From Jannaschia sp. GRR-S6-38 (lineage in GTDB: Bacteria > Pseudomonadota > Alphaproteobacteria > Rhodobacterales > Rhodobacteraceae): DNA of 64,000 bases. Both the position numbers and the translations under genes were made by a program. The notes beneath the pieces were generated by a model, which ran no database searches, was not told the DNA's origin, and saw only the letters and a program-made list of their open reading frames with translations. Below, one piece after another: positions 8,507 to 19,296 of this stretch; the first letter of the stretch is position 1, and each line of letters opens with the position of its first letter. The stretch is from positions 992,001-1,056,000 of the forward strand of contig NZ_CP122537.1 of the NCBI RefSeq assembly GCF_029853695.1, in the 5' to 3' direction.

Positions 8507-9877
8507 TCAGCCCGGGTCCACGGCGGCGGGCAACGGGTCGCAGGGCGGCGCGGCCAAAACCGCCTCCAGCGTCGCGCGAACGGGCAGGCGCGCGCCCAGA
8601 CGGCTGGCCAACAGGAACAGCCCGCCAACCTTCCGCTGCACGTAGAGGATATCCATCGGCAAGGGTGGCGGGACATAGCCGGCCTCGGCCAGGGCGATCC
8701 CCTGGGCCTGCATCTCGCGCGTCAGGTCGGTCCCGGTGAAGTCGTACTCTTCCGTCGCGCGCAGCGCCGCGAAGACCGTCTCGATCATGGCGAGGATGCG
8801 CGCGCGGTGGTCCGGGTCGCCCGCTTGGTCGAGGAACCCCAACCCGGTCGCAGCCTCTTCCAGCGCCGCCGCGTCGCCCGCGAGGCCCGCCGAAAGGAAC
8901 CGGCGATATCCGGAGACGACATCCGGATGGACCTTACGGGTCGCGCCGAAATCCAGAAGCGCGATGCGCCGCGTCCCGGGGTCGTAGCGGTAATTGGCGA
9001 AGTTCGGATCGCTCTGCATCTCGCCCCAGTCGAAAAGCTCGCGCAGGAACAGGTCGATCAGGTCGCGGGCGATGGCGTTGCGCTCGCCCGGCTCCAGATC
9101 GGCCGCCGCCTCGATCGGATGGCCCGCGACGAAGGACATGGTCAGCACGTCGCGCGTCGACCAATCGGGGTGGAAGTCCGGCACGGTGAAGCGGTCCATG
9201 TCGGCCAGCCGCGCGCCGAAGCGCGACAGGTGGCGCCCCTCGGACGCGTAATCCGTCTCCTCGTGGAGCTGGAGCCTCGCCTCGTCGAGATAGGGGGCGA
9301 GGTCGAAGCCCTTGGGCAGCAGGCCCGACATCCGGACCAGTGCGCCGACATTGGCGACGTCGCTGTCGATGCTGCGCGCGACGCCGGGATATTGCACCTT
9401 CACCGCCACGTCGCGCCCGTCGCGCAGGCGGGCACGATGCACCTGCCCGATCGAGGCGGCGGCAATCGGCTGGACGTCGAACCGCTCGAAGGCGCGCAGC
9501 CAGTCGGGACCCCAATTGGCGATCAGCACCTGCTTGAGCTGCCGTGGCGGCATGACATGCGCGTCATCGCGCAGCCGGGCCATGATCTGCGCGAGCTCCG
9601 GGGGCAGGATCTCGCCCGCATCCATCGAAATGAGCTGCCCCACCTTCATCGCCGCGCCGCGCATGCGGGCCAGACCGTCGGCCATGCGACGCATGTTGCC
9701 CGGGGTGAGCAGCAAGCTGCGCATGTCCGGCCGCGCCCCGCGGCCGAGCGCGCCGGCCGCGCCGAACGCCATGTTGCCCGCGATGCCCCCGGCCATCGAG
9801 CCGACATGCGCGAGCCGCGCGAAACGGCCCGAGGGCACGCGCAGCGCGCGCCCGGCGGAAGACGGACGGTCGGTCAT
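8507..9877 (-). CDS. ABC1/AarF/UbiB-family atypical kinase
   Basis: A 456-residue protein of the ABC1 (AarF/UbiB/COQ8) atypical kinase family, which supports ubiquinone synthesis by ATP-dependent action on lipid-bound quinone intermediates. The family's KxGQ motif is present as MKVGQLISMD. The N-lobe lysine lies in DVAVKVQYPGV, and the catalytic/metal segment reads QSDPNFANYRY followed by LLDFGATRKV. There is no obvious C-terminal membrane anchor, unlike canonical UbiB of enterobacteria, so this resembles the shorter ABC1 type common in alphaproteobacteria. It is first in a leftward set with a methyltransferase, ubiG and a DUF4149-like gene. Confidence 0.9.
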   Translation of the reverse strand: MTDRPSSAGRALRVPSGRFARLAHVGSMAGGIAGNMAFGAAGALGRGARPDMRSLLLTPGNMRRMADGLARMRGAAMKVGQLISMDAGEILPPELAQIMARLRDDAHVMPPRQLKQVLIANWGPDWLRAFERFDVQPIAAASIGQVHRARLRDGRDVAVKVQYPGVARSIDSDVANVGALVRMSGLLPKGFDLAPYLDEARLQLHEETDYASEGRHLSRFGARLADMDRFTVPDFHPDWSTRDVLTMSFVAGHPIEAAADLEPGERNAIARDLIDLFLRELFDWGEMQSDPNFANYRYDPGTRRIALLDFGATRKVHPDVVSGYRRFLSAGLAGDAAALEEAATGLGFLDQAGDPDHRARILAMIETVFAALRATEEYDFTGTDLTREMQAQGIALAEAGYVPPPLPMDILYVQRKVGGLFLLASRLGARLPVRATLEAVLAAPPCDPLPAAVDPG

Positions 9878-9920
9878 CTCTGCGACGATCCCGTGGAGGC
9901 GAAGGCCGGTCGCATCGCGA

Positions 9921-10103
9921 TCAGTTCATCAGATCCTCGAACAACCAGACGTAGCGGCGATGCTGCGAGCGGTCGCGGCCGCGCGCCACGCCGTTCTCTT
10001 CCAGCGCGACGATTTTGGGGTTCGTGGCCCGGTCGATCGTGGCGAGCGACTCGCTGGGTCGGTCGAAGCGGGTGGGGCGGGGGTGTGTCGGTCTGTCTGT
10101 CAT
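9921..10103 (-). CDS. Small hypothetical protein (60 aa)
   Basis: A 60-residue reading frame starting ATG at 10103, with a weak purine-rich stretch (TTGGACGG) upstream, and ending with the distinctive RYVWLFEDLMN. Third codon positions are mostly G/C as in neighbouring genes, which favours a real gene. It lies 43 bp upstream of the ABC1 kinase on the same strand and could be the first gene of that transcription unit. I recognise no domain; it is charged, without signal or membrane segment. Confidence 0.55.
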   Translation of the reverse strand: MTDRPTHPRPTRFDRPSESLATIDRATNPKIVALEENGVARGRDRSQHRRYVWLFEDLMN

Positions 10104-10179
10104 GACCGTCCAACGCGCGCGCGAAGTGATGCGACGCGGGCTGCGACGCGATGCCACGGCCGGGGCCGCGCACGCCGCG

Positions 10180-10845
10180 TCAGACGCCCAGAAGCATCAC
10201 GGCCAGCGGCACCGGAGAAACCGCCAGCGCGATGGCGATTGCGGTGGGCAGCGGCGCGAACAGCCCGCTCAACCCGGCCATCAGCGCGATGCCGCCGCCG
10301 CCGCCGATCAGCGCGTTGCCCGGCGTGTTCACCGCCAGCGCCAGCGCGACGTAGCGGTGCCGGAGCGCCAGCGCCACGAAGCGGGGCGGCATGTCGGCCA
10401 GCAGCATCTCGAGCCGCGCGGGGCGCGACAGCGGCGCGGCCCGCTCGACGATCGCGGCCGCACGGCGCAGGTGCAGCACGCGAAACAGCCGGGCCAGCAT
10501 GGTGACGGGCAGCATGTACCCGATGCCGAAGGACAGAAGCAGCGCCAGGACCGTCGCCAGCCAGACGAGCGGCGCGATCGCCGCCCCGAAGGCTGTGATC
10601 ATCGCGATGCCGATCTCGGCGCCCGGCACGAATGGGATCGCCAGAAGCAGGATATAGGCCAGCGTTCCGAGCATGATCATCCGGTGCACCTGCTGCTCGG
10701 TCTCGGGCGTGATCTGCAGATCCAGCGCCTCGCGGAGCAGATGCGAGGCCCAGGTCGCCGCGACGATGACGGCCAGCAGCGCGGCGAGGCGCAGCAGTAT
10801 GCCGATCGGACCCGGGCCTGGGGCGGTCGGGCTGGGCGCGCTCAC
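10180..10845 (-). CDS. Polytopic membrane protein of unknown function
   Basis: A 221-residue protein with about five hydrophobic stretches, including ILLAIPFVPGAEIGIAMITAFG, a glycine/proline re-entrant-looking segment reminiscent of but not clearly belonging to the TVP38/DedA group. The start is taken as GTG 10845, which overlaps the stop of the upstream secreted-protein gene as GTGA. The frame remains open to 11073, but those codons lie inside that gene and read as shadow sequence. No enzymatic motif is visible. Translational coupling suggests a shared envelope role with the neighbour. Confidence 0.6.
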   Translation of the reverse strand: MSAPSPTAPGPGPIGILLRLAALLAVIVAATWASHLLREALDLQITPETEQQVHRMIMLGTLAYILLLAIPFVPGAEIGIAMITAFGAAIAPLVWLATVLALLLSFGIGYMLPVTMLARLFRVLHLRRAAAIVERAAPLSRPARLEMLLADMPPRFVALALRHRYVALALAVNTPGNALIGGGGGIALMAGLSGLFAPLPTAIAIALAVSPVPLAVMLLGV

Positions 10846-11315
10846 CCCGCCGCGACGGGCACCGATGCCTCGCGTCCCGCCCCCGTCGCGTTGAGCTGCC
10901 GCGTCCAGTACCAGCGCCGGGTGGTCCAGGTGCCCTTGAAGGCGATGGCGTCGCCGGTGACGGTGCCCAGCCACACCACGGTATGCGGCGCGTCGGGACA
11001 GCGCGTGGTCGCGGTGAAATGGATCACGTCGTCCTGCTGCCAGGTCCGGTATTCGGACCAGCCGAAGTCGCAATATTCCTGGCAGCGCGCGGACTGGAAC
11101 CGCCCGTTCCGGAAATGCAGCTCATCCTCCATCACGGTGTCGGTCTCATGGATCACGTCCGACGTGGCGAAGACCCGCCCGTCCAGTCCGCCCGGCTGCC
11201 AGGGCGCGTCGGGCACGGCCAGATCGGCGATGTCGTCCTTCAGGGACGAAACCGTGGCGGCCCCGGCTCCGAGGGCGAAGATGGCGACGACAGTGGCGTA
11301 TAGAACAGGCGGCAT
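10842..11315 (-). CDS. Secreted hypothetical protein (157 aa)
   Basis: A 157-residue protein with a probable signal peptide (MPPVLYATVVAIFALGAGAA). The mature part is rich in Trp, His and Asp and contains two cysteines four residues apart (ARCQEYCDFGW) and a later Cys in TTRCPDAP, so a periplasmic disulfide-bonded fold is plausible. The pattern 'SDVIHETDTVMEDELHF' suggests a small beta-rich domain. I do not recognise a family with certainty. The stop codon overlaps the GTG start of the downstream membrane protein gene. Confidence 0.65.
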   Translation of the reverse strand: MPPVLYATVVAIFALGAGAATVSSLKDDIADLAVPDAPWQPGGLDGRVFATSDVIHETDTVMEDELHFRNGRFQSARCQEYCDFGWSEYRTWQQDDVIHFTATTRCPDAPHTVVWLGTVTGDAIAFKGTWTTRRWYWTRQLNATGAGREASVPVAAG

Positions 11316-11379
11316 GGCGTTTCCCCATGATCACCCTAGCACGGGCCGGGTCGGGCGCGAAGCGGTGCCGGTGGTGTGG

Positions 11380-11811
11380 TCAGTCGGGCGCGCGCAAGCG
11401 CGCGGCCAGCGCTTGAAGCTCGCCGTGAAGGCGGGCGATCTCCTCGGAGGTCAGGCCCGTCTTCTCGGCGATGCAGCGCGGGATGTCGGCGGCGCTGGCC
11501 TGCAGGGCGCGCCCGGCATCGGTCATCGCGATCCGGACCAGCCGCTCGTCCTTCGGATCGCGGCGCCGGGTCACGAGGCCGCCGGCTTCGAGCCGCTTCA
11601 GAAGCGGCGTCAGCGTGCTGGAGTCGAGCCCAAGCTGCCGTCCGAGCGCGCCGACCGTCGGCGTCTCCGGCCCGGTCCAGAGCGCGCTCATCACCAGGTA
11701 TTGCGGATAGGTCAGCCCCATCATGTCCAGCAGCGGGCGGTAGGCCTGCTGCATGGCTTGGCTCGCGGAATAAAGCGCGAAACAGATCATGTCTTCGGGC
11801 GGGAGGCTCAT
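11380..11811 (-). CDS. ohrR: Organic hydroperoxide-sensing MarR-family repressor OhrR
   Basis: A 143-residue MarR-family winged-helix regulator. The N-terminal MICFALYSASQAM carries the peroxide-sensing Cys at residue 10, and a second Cys lies at 113, so it is the two-cysteine OhrR type. LGLDSSTLTPLLKRLEAGGLVTR is the recognition helix and turn, and DERLVRIAMTDAG forms the wing. In the family, oxidation of the sensor Cys by organic hydroperoxide releases DNA and derepresses ohr. It is divergent from ohr with a 104-bp intergenic region holding candidate operators. A TATAAA lies only 8 nt upstream of the start, so the message may be leaderless. Confidence 0.92.
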   Translation of the reverse strand: MSLPPEDMICFALYSASQAMQQAYRPLLDMMGLTYPQYLVMSALWTGPETPTVGALGRQLGLDSSTLTPLLKRLEAGGLVTRRRDPKDERLVRIAMTDAGRALQASAADIPRCIAEKTGLTSEEIARLHGELQALAARLRAPD

Positions 11812-11824
11812 GCCACGGCTTTAT

Positions 11825-11893
11825 ATCGCGCGCGATCCAATGGCAAGCGATTGACATCGCCCGCACCAGCACATATCAATTGCGCACGATTGA
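11825..11893 (+). promoter_or_regulatory. ohr promoter with candidate OhrR operators
   Basis: On the + strand TTGACA (11851-11856) is separated by exactly 17 bp from TATCAA (11874-11879), a good sigma-70-type promoter for ohr. An 18-bp imperfect palindrome with half-sites TCAAT and ATTGA (11876-11893) overlaps the -10/start region, a suitable place for OhrR repression. Two further inverted repeats are GCGAT-TGAC-ATCGC (11847-11860) and the perfect ATCGCGCGCGAT (11825-11836), nearer ohrR. The actual operator is inferred, not shown. Confidence 0.6.
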
Positions 11894-11915
11894 ATCGCAC
11901 AACAAGGAATGACCG

Positions 11916-12344
11916 ATGGCCGTCGACACGAAATACTGGACCGAAGCCCGCGCGACCGGCGGTGGGCGCAACGGCGCCGCCGCCCTGAAATCCGGCATGC
12001 TGACCGTGACCATGACCAGCCCGAAGGAGCTGGGCGGCTCGGGCGCGGGGCACAATCCCGAGGAACTCTTCGCGCTGGGCTACGCCGCCTGCTACCTCGG
12101 CGCGATGCGCTTCGCCGCCGCGAGCGAGAAGCTGGGCAGCGTGCCGGAGGATGCGACGGTCGATGCCCATGTCGGCATTGGGCCGCGCGACGACGGCGGG
12201 TTTGGGCTGAAGGTGAAGCTGATCGTGCGCATGCCCGGCCTGGACCGCACCCTCGCGCAGACCATCGCCGACCGCGGGCACCATATCTGCCCGTATTCGA
12301 ACGCCACGCAGGGCAATATCGAGGTCGAGACCGAAATCGCCTGA
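11916..12344 (+). CDS. ohr: Organic hydroperoxide resistance protein Ohr (OsmC family)
   Basis: A 142-residue OsmC/Ohr thiol peroxidase that reduces organic hydroperoxides in the cytoplasm. The two active-site cysteines are visible at residue 59 (GYAACYLGA) and residue 125 (HHICPYSNATQGN), and the conserved substrate Glu and Arg environment is consistent with PEELFALGYAAC and the N-terminal Arg segments. The N-terminal ATGGGRNGAA is typical of Ohr rather than OsmC. AAGGA lies 8 nt before the ATG. Divergent ohrR and the intervening palindromes indicate peroxide induction. Confidence 0.95.
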   Translation: MAVDTKYWTEARATGGGRNGAAALKSGMLTVTMTSPKELGGSGAGHNPEELFALGYAACYLGAMRFAAASEKLGSVPEDATVDAHVGIGPRDDGGFGLKVKLIVRMPGLDRTLAQTIADRGHHICPYSNATQGNIEVETEIA

Positions 12345-12407
12345 GCCCCGCCCGGGCAAAAGACGACCGGCCGCGCGTCGCCTCCGCCGGGGCGGCGCGC
12401 CGGCGTT

Positions 12408-13193
12408 TCAGCCGGTGGCGTCCGGATCGGGGGGCGGCGCGAGTTCGACTTCGGTGCCCCAGTCGGCGCAGCGCCGCGCCAGGTCGCCGGGGAGCGGCGC
12501 ATCCGTCAGAAACATGTCGAGATCCGCGAGCGAGCCGATCCGCGCCGGCGCGCTGCGGTTGAACTTGGTGTGGTCGGCCACCAGCAGGCTGCGCCGGGAG
12601 CGGTTCAGGATCGTGCGGCTGACGCCCACCTCCTGCACGTCGAAGTCGAGGATGTCGCCATCGGCATCCAGCGCCGAACAGCCGATCACGCCGATATCGA
12701 ACTTGAACTCGCGGATCGCCGCGCTGGTCAGGTCGCCCACCAGCCCGCCATCGGAATGGCGCATCCGCCCGCCGGTGACGATGACGTCGCAATCGGCCTT
12801 GTTCGACAGGATGTTCGCGACGTTCATGTTGTTCGTCACGACCAGAAGGTTGCGGTGGTGGATCAGCTCGGCCGCCACGGCCTCGGTCGACGTGCCGATG
12901 TTGAGGAAGATCGAGCAATCCTCGGGGATCTGGGCTGCGCAGGCGCGCGCGATGGCCTGCTTGCTGGCCGCGGCGAGGCGGCGGCGCTCCTCGTAGGCGA
13001 TGTTGACGGTGCCCGAGGGCAGCACCGCGCCGCCATGCACCCGCTCCAGCCGCCCGGCCTCGGCCAGGTCCGACAGGTCGCGGCGGATGGTCTGCAGCGT
13101 GACGCCGAAATGCTCGGCCAGCCATTCGACCGTCACCTTGCCGTCCCGGCGCGCGATCTCGAGGATCTCGGGATGGCGGATGGTCTGCGACAT
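12408..13193 (-). CDS. glpR: DeoR-family glycerol regulon repressor GlpR
   Basis: A 261-residue DeoR-type regulator. The N-terminal winged helix contains VTVEWLAEHFGVTLQTIRRDLSDL, and RVHGGAVLPSG is the usual linker. The C-terminal sugar-phosphate sensor domain has LNIGTSTEAVA and VTGGRMRHSDGGLVG. In the family GlpR is released from DNA by glycerol-3-phosphate. The start at 13193 is chosen because GGGAGGGAG precedes it; the longer open frame up to 13334 would overlap the divergent glpD control region. Position directly opposite glpD and the glycerol ABC operon makes the regulatory role likely. Confidence 0.9.
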   Translation of the reverse strand: MSQTIRHPEILEIARRDGKVTVEWLAEHFGVTLQTIRRDLSDLAEAGRLERVHGGAVLPSGTVNIAYEERRRLAAASKQAIARACAAQIPEDCSIFLNIGTSTEAVAAELIHHRNLLVVTNNMNVANILSNKADCDVIVTGGRMRHSDGGLVGDLTSAAIREFKFDIGVIGCSALDADGDILDFDVQEVGVSRTILNRSRRSLLVADHTKFNRSAPARIGSLADLDMFLTDAPLPGDLARRCADWGTEVELAPPPDPDATG

Positions 13194-13357
13194 TCTGCGG
13201 CTCCCTCCCTGCGGGGCACGACCGCGGATGCGGGCGCGCCCTCCGTCGGCATGTACCACGACTCGGCAAAACGAACAAAAGCGAAAATCATCTTGCCGGA
13301 AACGCGCAATTGTGCGAAAGACAGGCCGCGTCAAACGAGGATTTGGGAGGATCCGGC
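13194..13357. promoter_or_regulatory. Divergent glpR/glpD control region
   Basis: A 164-bp gene-free region between the two starts. It contains an A-rich direct-repeat-like stretch (AAAACGAACAAAAGCGAAAATC without the last two bases at 13268-13287, repeating ACGAAC / GCGAAA) that stands out against the high-GC background, and a near-palindrome GCGCAATTGTGC at 13304-13315. These are candidate GlpR operators. I cannot assign -35/-10 boxes with confidence. Confidence 0.4.
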
Positions 13358-14944
13358 TTGGACGATGGTGGGGACATTCGCGACCTTCTGGTGATCGGCG
13401 GCGGCATCAACGGATGCGGCATCGCGCGCGACGCCGCGGGCCGCGGCCTGTCGGTCACCCTGGCCGAGATGAACGACCTCGCCTCCGCCACCTCCTCGGC
13501 CTCGACCAAGCTTTTCCATGGCGGGCTGCGCTATCTCGAGTATTTCGAGTTCCGGCTGGTCCGCGAGAGCCTGATCGAGCGCGAGGCGCTGCTGCGCGCG
13601 ATGCCGCACATTTCCTGGCCGATGCGCTTCGTGCTGCCCTATCACCGCGACATGCGCTTCGAGAGCGAGACGCCGACCTCGAAGCTTCTCAACACCTTCA
13701 TGCCCTGGATGAAGGGCCGCCGCCCGGGCTGGCTTCTGCGGACGGGCCTCTTCATGTACGACCACCTGGGCGGCCGGAAGATCCTGCCCGGCACCACCAC
13801 GATCAGCCTGCACGGCACGCCCGAGGGCGCGCCGCTCCAGGACAAGTTCGACACCGCCTTCGAATATTCCGACTGCTGGGTCGAGGATTCGCGCCTCGTT
13901 GCGCTGAACGCCCGCGACGCCGAGGCGCGCGGCGCCCGCGTGCTGACCCGCACCAAGGTGCTGAGCGCCGAGCAGAAGGACGGCATCTGGGACGCGCGGC
14001 TGGGGCATGAGGACGGCCGCACCGAGACGGTCCGCGCCCGCGCCTTGGTCAATGCCGGCGGCCCCTGGGTGGGCGACATCCTGCGCAACACGGTGCGCTC
14101 GAACAGCCGCGAGGGCGTCCGCCTGGTCCGCGGCAGCCACATCGTCACCCGCCGCCTCTTCGATCATGACAAGTGCTATTTCTTCCAGGGCATGGACGGG
14201 CGGATCATGTTCGCCATCCCCTACGAGACGGATTTCACCCTGATCGGCACCACCGACCAGGAGCACGAAGACCCGTCGACGAAGCCGGTCTGCACGCCCG
14301 AGGAACGGGATTACATGATCGATTTCGTGAACCAGTATCTCATGGAGCCGATCGGTCCCGAGGACGTCGTCTGGTCCTATTCCGGGGTGCGCCCGCTCTA
14401 TGACGACGGCGCCAGCTCGGCCACGGCGGCGACGCGCGACTACGTGCTCAAGATCGACCGCAGCGCGGGTGCTCCCGTGCTCAACGTCTTCGGCGGCAAG
14501 ATCACAACCTACCGCCGGCTCGCCGAGCATGCGCTCGACAAGCTGGGCGAGGTGTTTGACGGGCTGCCGGGCGGCTGGACCGAGGGCAAGCCGCTGCCGG
14601 GCGGGGACTTCCCGGTCGACGGCGTGCCGCGGCTGGTCGAACGGCTCCGCGCGGCGCATCCCTTCCTGTCCGAGCGCTGGGCGCTGCGGCTGGTGCGCGC
14701 CTACGGGACGGAGGCGAAGGACATCACCGGCGACGCGAAGACGGCTGCAGACATGGGCCACGACTTCGGGGCAAGCTTGACCGCGGCCGAGGTCGACTGG
14801 CTGATGGACCGCGAATACGCCCGCCGGGCCGAGGACGTGATCTGGCGCCGCTCCAAGCTGGGGCTGCGGCTGGAGGACGGGCAGGTGGCGGCTTTGGACA
14901 AGTACATGACCGAGCGTCGCGCCGCGACGCTGGCGGCGGAATGA
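13358..14944 (+). CDS. glpD: Glycerol-3-phosphate dehydrogenase (aerobic, FAD) GlpD
   Basis: A 528-residue flavoprotein that oxidises sn-glycerol-3-phosphate to dihydroxyacetone phosphate at the inner membrane and passes electrons to quinone. The FAD-binding GGGINGCGIARDAA follows DLLVIG at the N terminus, with ASATSSASTKLFHGGLRYLE, VNAGGPWV and the C-terminal FGGKITTYRRLAE typical of GlpD. I take TTG 13358 as the start because GGGAGGA sits 7 nt upstream; a GTG at 13310 is open but has no RBS. It is the first gene of the glycerol uptake operon, 13 bp before glpS, opposite glpR. Confidence 0.95.
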   Translation: MDDGGDIRDLLVIGGGINGCGIARDAAGRGLSVTLAEMNDLASATSSASTKLFHGGLRYLEYFEFRLVRESLIEREALLRAMPHISWPMRFVLPYHRDMRFESETPTSKLLNTFMPWMKGRRPGWLLRTGLFMYDHLGGRKILPGTTTISLHGTPEGAPLQDKFDTAFEYSDCWVEDSRLVALNARDAEARGARVLTRTKVLSAEQKDGIWDARLGHEDGRTETVRARALVNAGGPWVGDILRNTVRSNSREGVRLVRGSHIVTRRLFDHDKCYFFQGMDGRIMFAIPYETDFTLIGTTDQEHEDPSTKPVCTPEERDYMIDFVNQYLMEPIGPEDVVWSYSGVRPLYDDGASSATAATRDYVLKIDRSAGAPVLNVFGGKITTYRRLAEHALDKLGEVFDGLPGGWTEGKPLPGGDFPVDGVPRLVERLRAAHPFLSERWALRLVRAYGTEAKDITGDAKTAADMGHDFGASLTAAEVDWLMDREYARRAEDVIWRRSKLGLRLEDGQVAALDKYMTERRAATLAAE

Positions 14945-14957
14945 TGGGGAACACGGC

Positions 14958-16042
<1,085 letters not shown>

Positions 16043-16043
<1 letters not shown>

Positions 16044-17136
16044 TGGCCAAGATCACCCTAGACAACCTGGCGCATAGCTACCTGCCGAACCCCACGGGCC
16101 CGGACGACTACGCGCTCAAGGAGCTCAACCACGACTGGACCGACGGCGAGGCCTATGCCCTGCTCGGCGCGTCGGGCTGCGGGAAGTCGACCCTGCTCAA
16201 CATCATCTCGGGGCTTCTGCGCCCGAGCCACGGCCGCGTGCTCTTCGACGGCCACGACATCACCGACGCCCCCACGGCGGAGCGCAACATCGCGCAGGTC
16301 TTCCAGTTCCCGGTCGTCTACGACACGATGACGGTGCGCGAGAACCTGGCCTTTCCGCTTAAGAACCGGGGCCACGACGCCGCCGAGATCGCCCGGCGGG
16401 TCCAGAAGGTCGGCGCCATGATCGACATGGAGGCCGAGCTCGACCGCAAGGCGCGCGGGCTGACTGCGGATGCAAAGCAGAAGATCTCGCTGGGGCGCGG
16501 CATGGTCCGCGAGGACGTGAACGCGCTGCTCTTCGACGAGCCGCTGACCGTGATCGACCCGCATATGAAGTGGGAGCTGCGCACCCAGCTCAAGAAGCTG
16601 CACCACGATTTCGGGCACACGATGATCTACGTCACCCACGACCAGACCGAGGCGCTGACCTTCGCCGACAAGGTGGTCGTGATGTATGACGGCCGCGTCG
16701 TGCAGATCGGCACGCCGCAGGAACTGTTCGAGCGGCCGGCCCATACCTTCGTGGGCTATTTCATCGGATCGCCGGGCATGAACCTGTTCGACGCGACGCT
16801 CGACGGGCGCGTTGGGCGCGTGGGCGAGGCGGTGATCGATCTGGGCGGGCATTACGAGGCGCCAGGCCGGACGCAGATCGGCGTGCGCCCCGAATTTATC
16901 CGCCTGCAATCGGGCGGCGACGGCCTGCCCGCGCGCGTCACCCGCGTCGAGGATGTGGGCCGCCACAAGATCGTCCGCCTCGACGTGATGGGCACCGAGA
17001 TCAGCGCCATCGCGGGCGAAGGCGATGCCATCCCCGCGGATATCGACCGCATCGGCTTCGCGCCCGAGGGCATCAACGTCTATGCCGATGACTGGCGCGT
17101 CGCGCCGTCCGGCGCCACGGCAGGGAAGGCCGCGTG

Positions 17137-17137
<1 letters not shown>
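16043..17137 (+). CDS. glpT: Glycerol ABC transporter ATP-binding subunit GlpT
   Basis: A 364-residue ATPase partner of GlpS. Walker A GASGCGKST, Q-loop QVFQFP, Walker B ALLFDEP and H-loop YVTHDQTEA (His 199) are intact, but the ABC signature is degenerate: LTADAKQKISLGRG at residues 140-153 replaces LSGGQ. Combined with the missing H-loop His in GlpS, only one composite nucleotide site should be fully canonical. The C-terminal TOBE-like domain includes IGVRPEFIRL. The ATG at 16043 shares its A with the GlpS stop. Not to be confused with the MFS glycerol-phosphate carrier also called GlpT. Confidence 0.9.
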
Positions 17138-18902
<1,765 letters not shown>

Positions 18903-18941
18903 TGCGCGCGGCCCGTTTCCAATCCTTCGCGGAGATGCCCC

Positions 18942-19217
18942 ATGCTTGACTGGATGGCCTGGACCTGGCCCACGGCGGCCTTCTTCGGGGTGATCGCGGC
19001 GCTGCTGGTGACCTTCACCGTGCTGGCGATCCGCTTCCCCGAGACGCCGCGCATCGGCGTGCTGCGCATCGAGACGACGCGCGGCGACCGTCTCTTCATC
19101 ACGCTTCTCGGCTCGGCCTTCATCAACCTGATCTGGCTGGGGCTGGGACTGGGCCCGCAATACTGGGCCCTCGCCGTCTGCCTCGTCTACGCCGCCGCGG
19201 TCTTCCGCTACGTGTAG
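18942..19217 (+). CDS. glpU: Small membrane protein GlpU (DUF2160)
   Basis: A 91-residue, mostly hydrophobic protein with two or three transmembrane helices (about residues 7-26, 51-72 and 73-89) separated by a basic RFPETPRIGVLRIETTRGDRL loop. It matches the DUF2160 protein that sits between the permeases and the binding protein in rhizobial glycerol ABC operons. Its biochemical role in transport is not established. It lies 39 bp after glpQ and 79 bp before glpV. Confidence 0.85.
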   Translation: MLDWMAWTWPTAAFFGVIAALLVTFTVLAIRFPETPRIGVLRIETTRGDRLFITLLGSAFINLIWLGLGLGPQYWALAVCLVYAAAVFRYV

Positions 19218-19296
19218 GCGCCACACCATTCGCGCGCCCTTCGCGGGGCGGCGGATACCCAACGAAAAACATCCAAAGACCAATGGGAGGTAAGGG

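Noticed and set aside
9874..10173. Alternative 99-codon minus-strand frame overlapping the 60-residue protein
   Set aside because: It starts in and extends past the more plausible frame, has no RBS and reads as an Arg/Pro-rich shadow.
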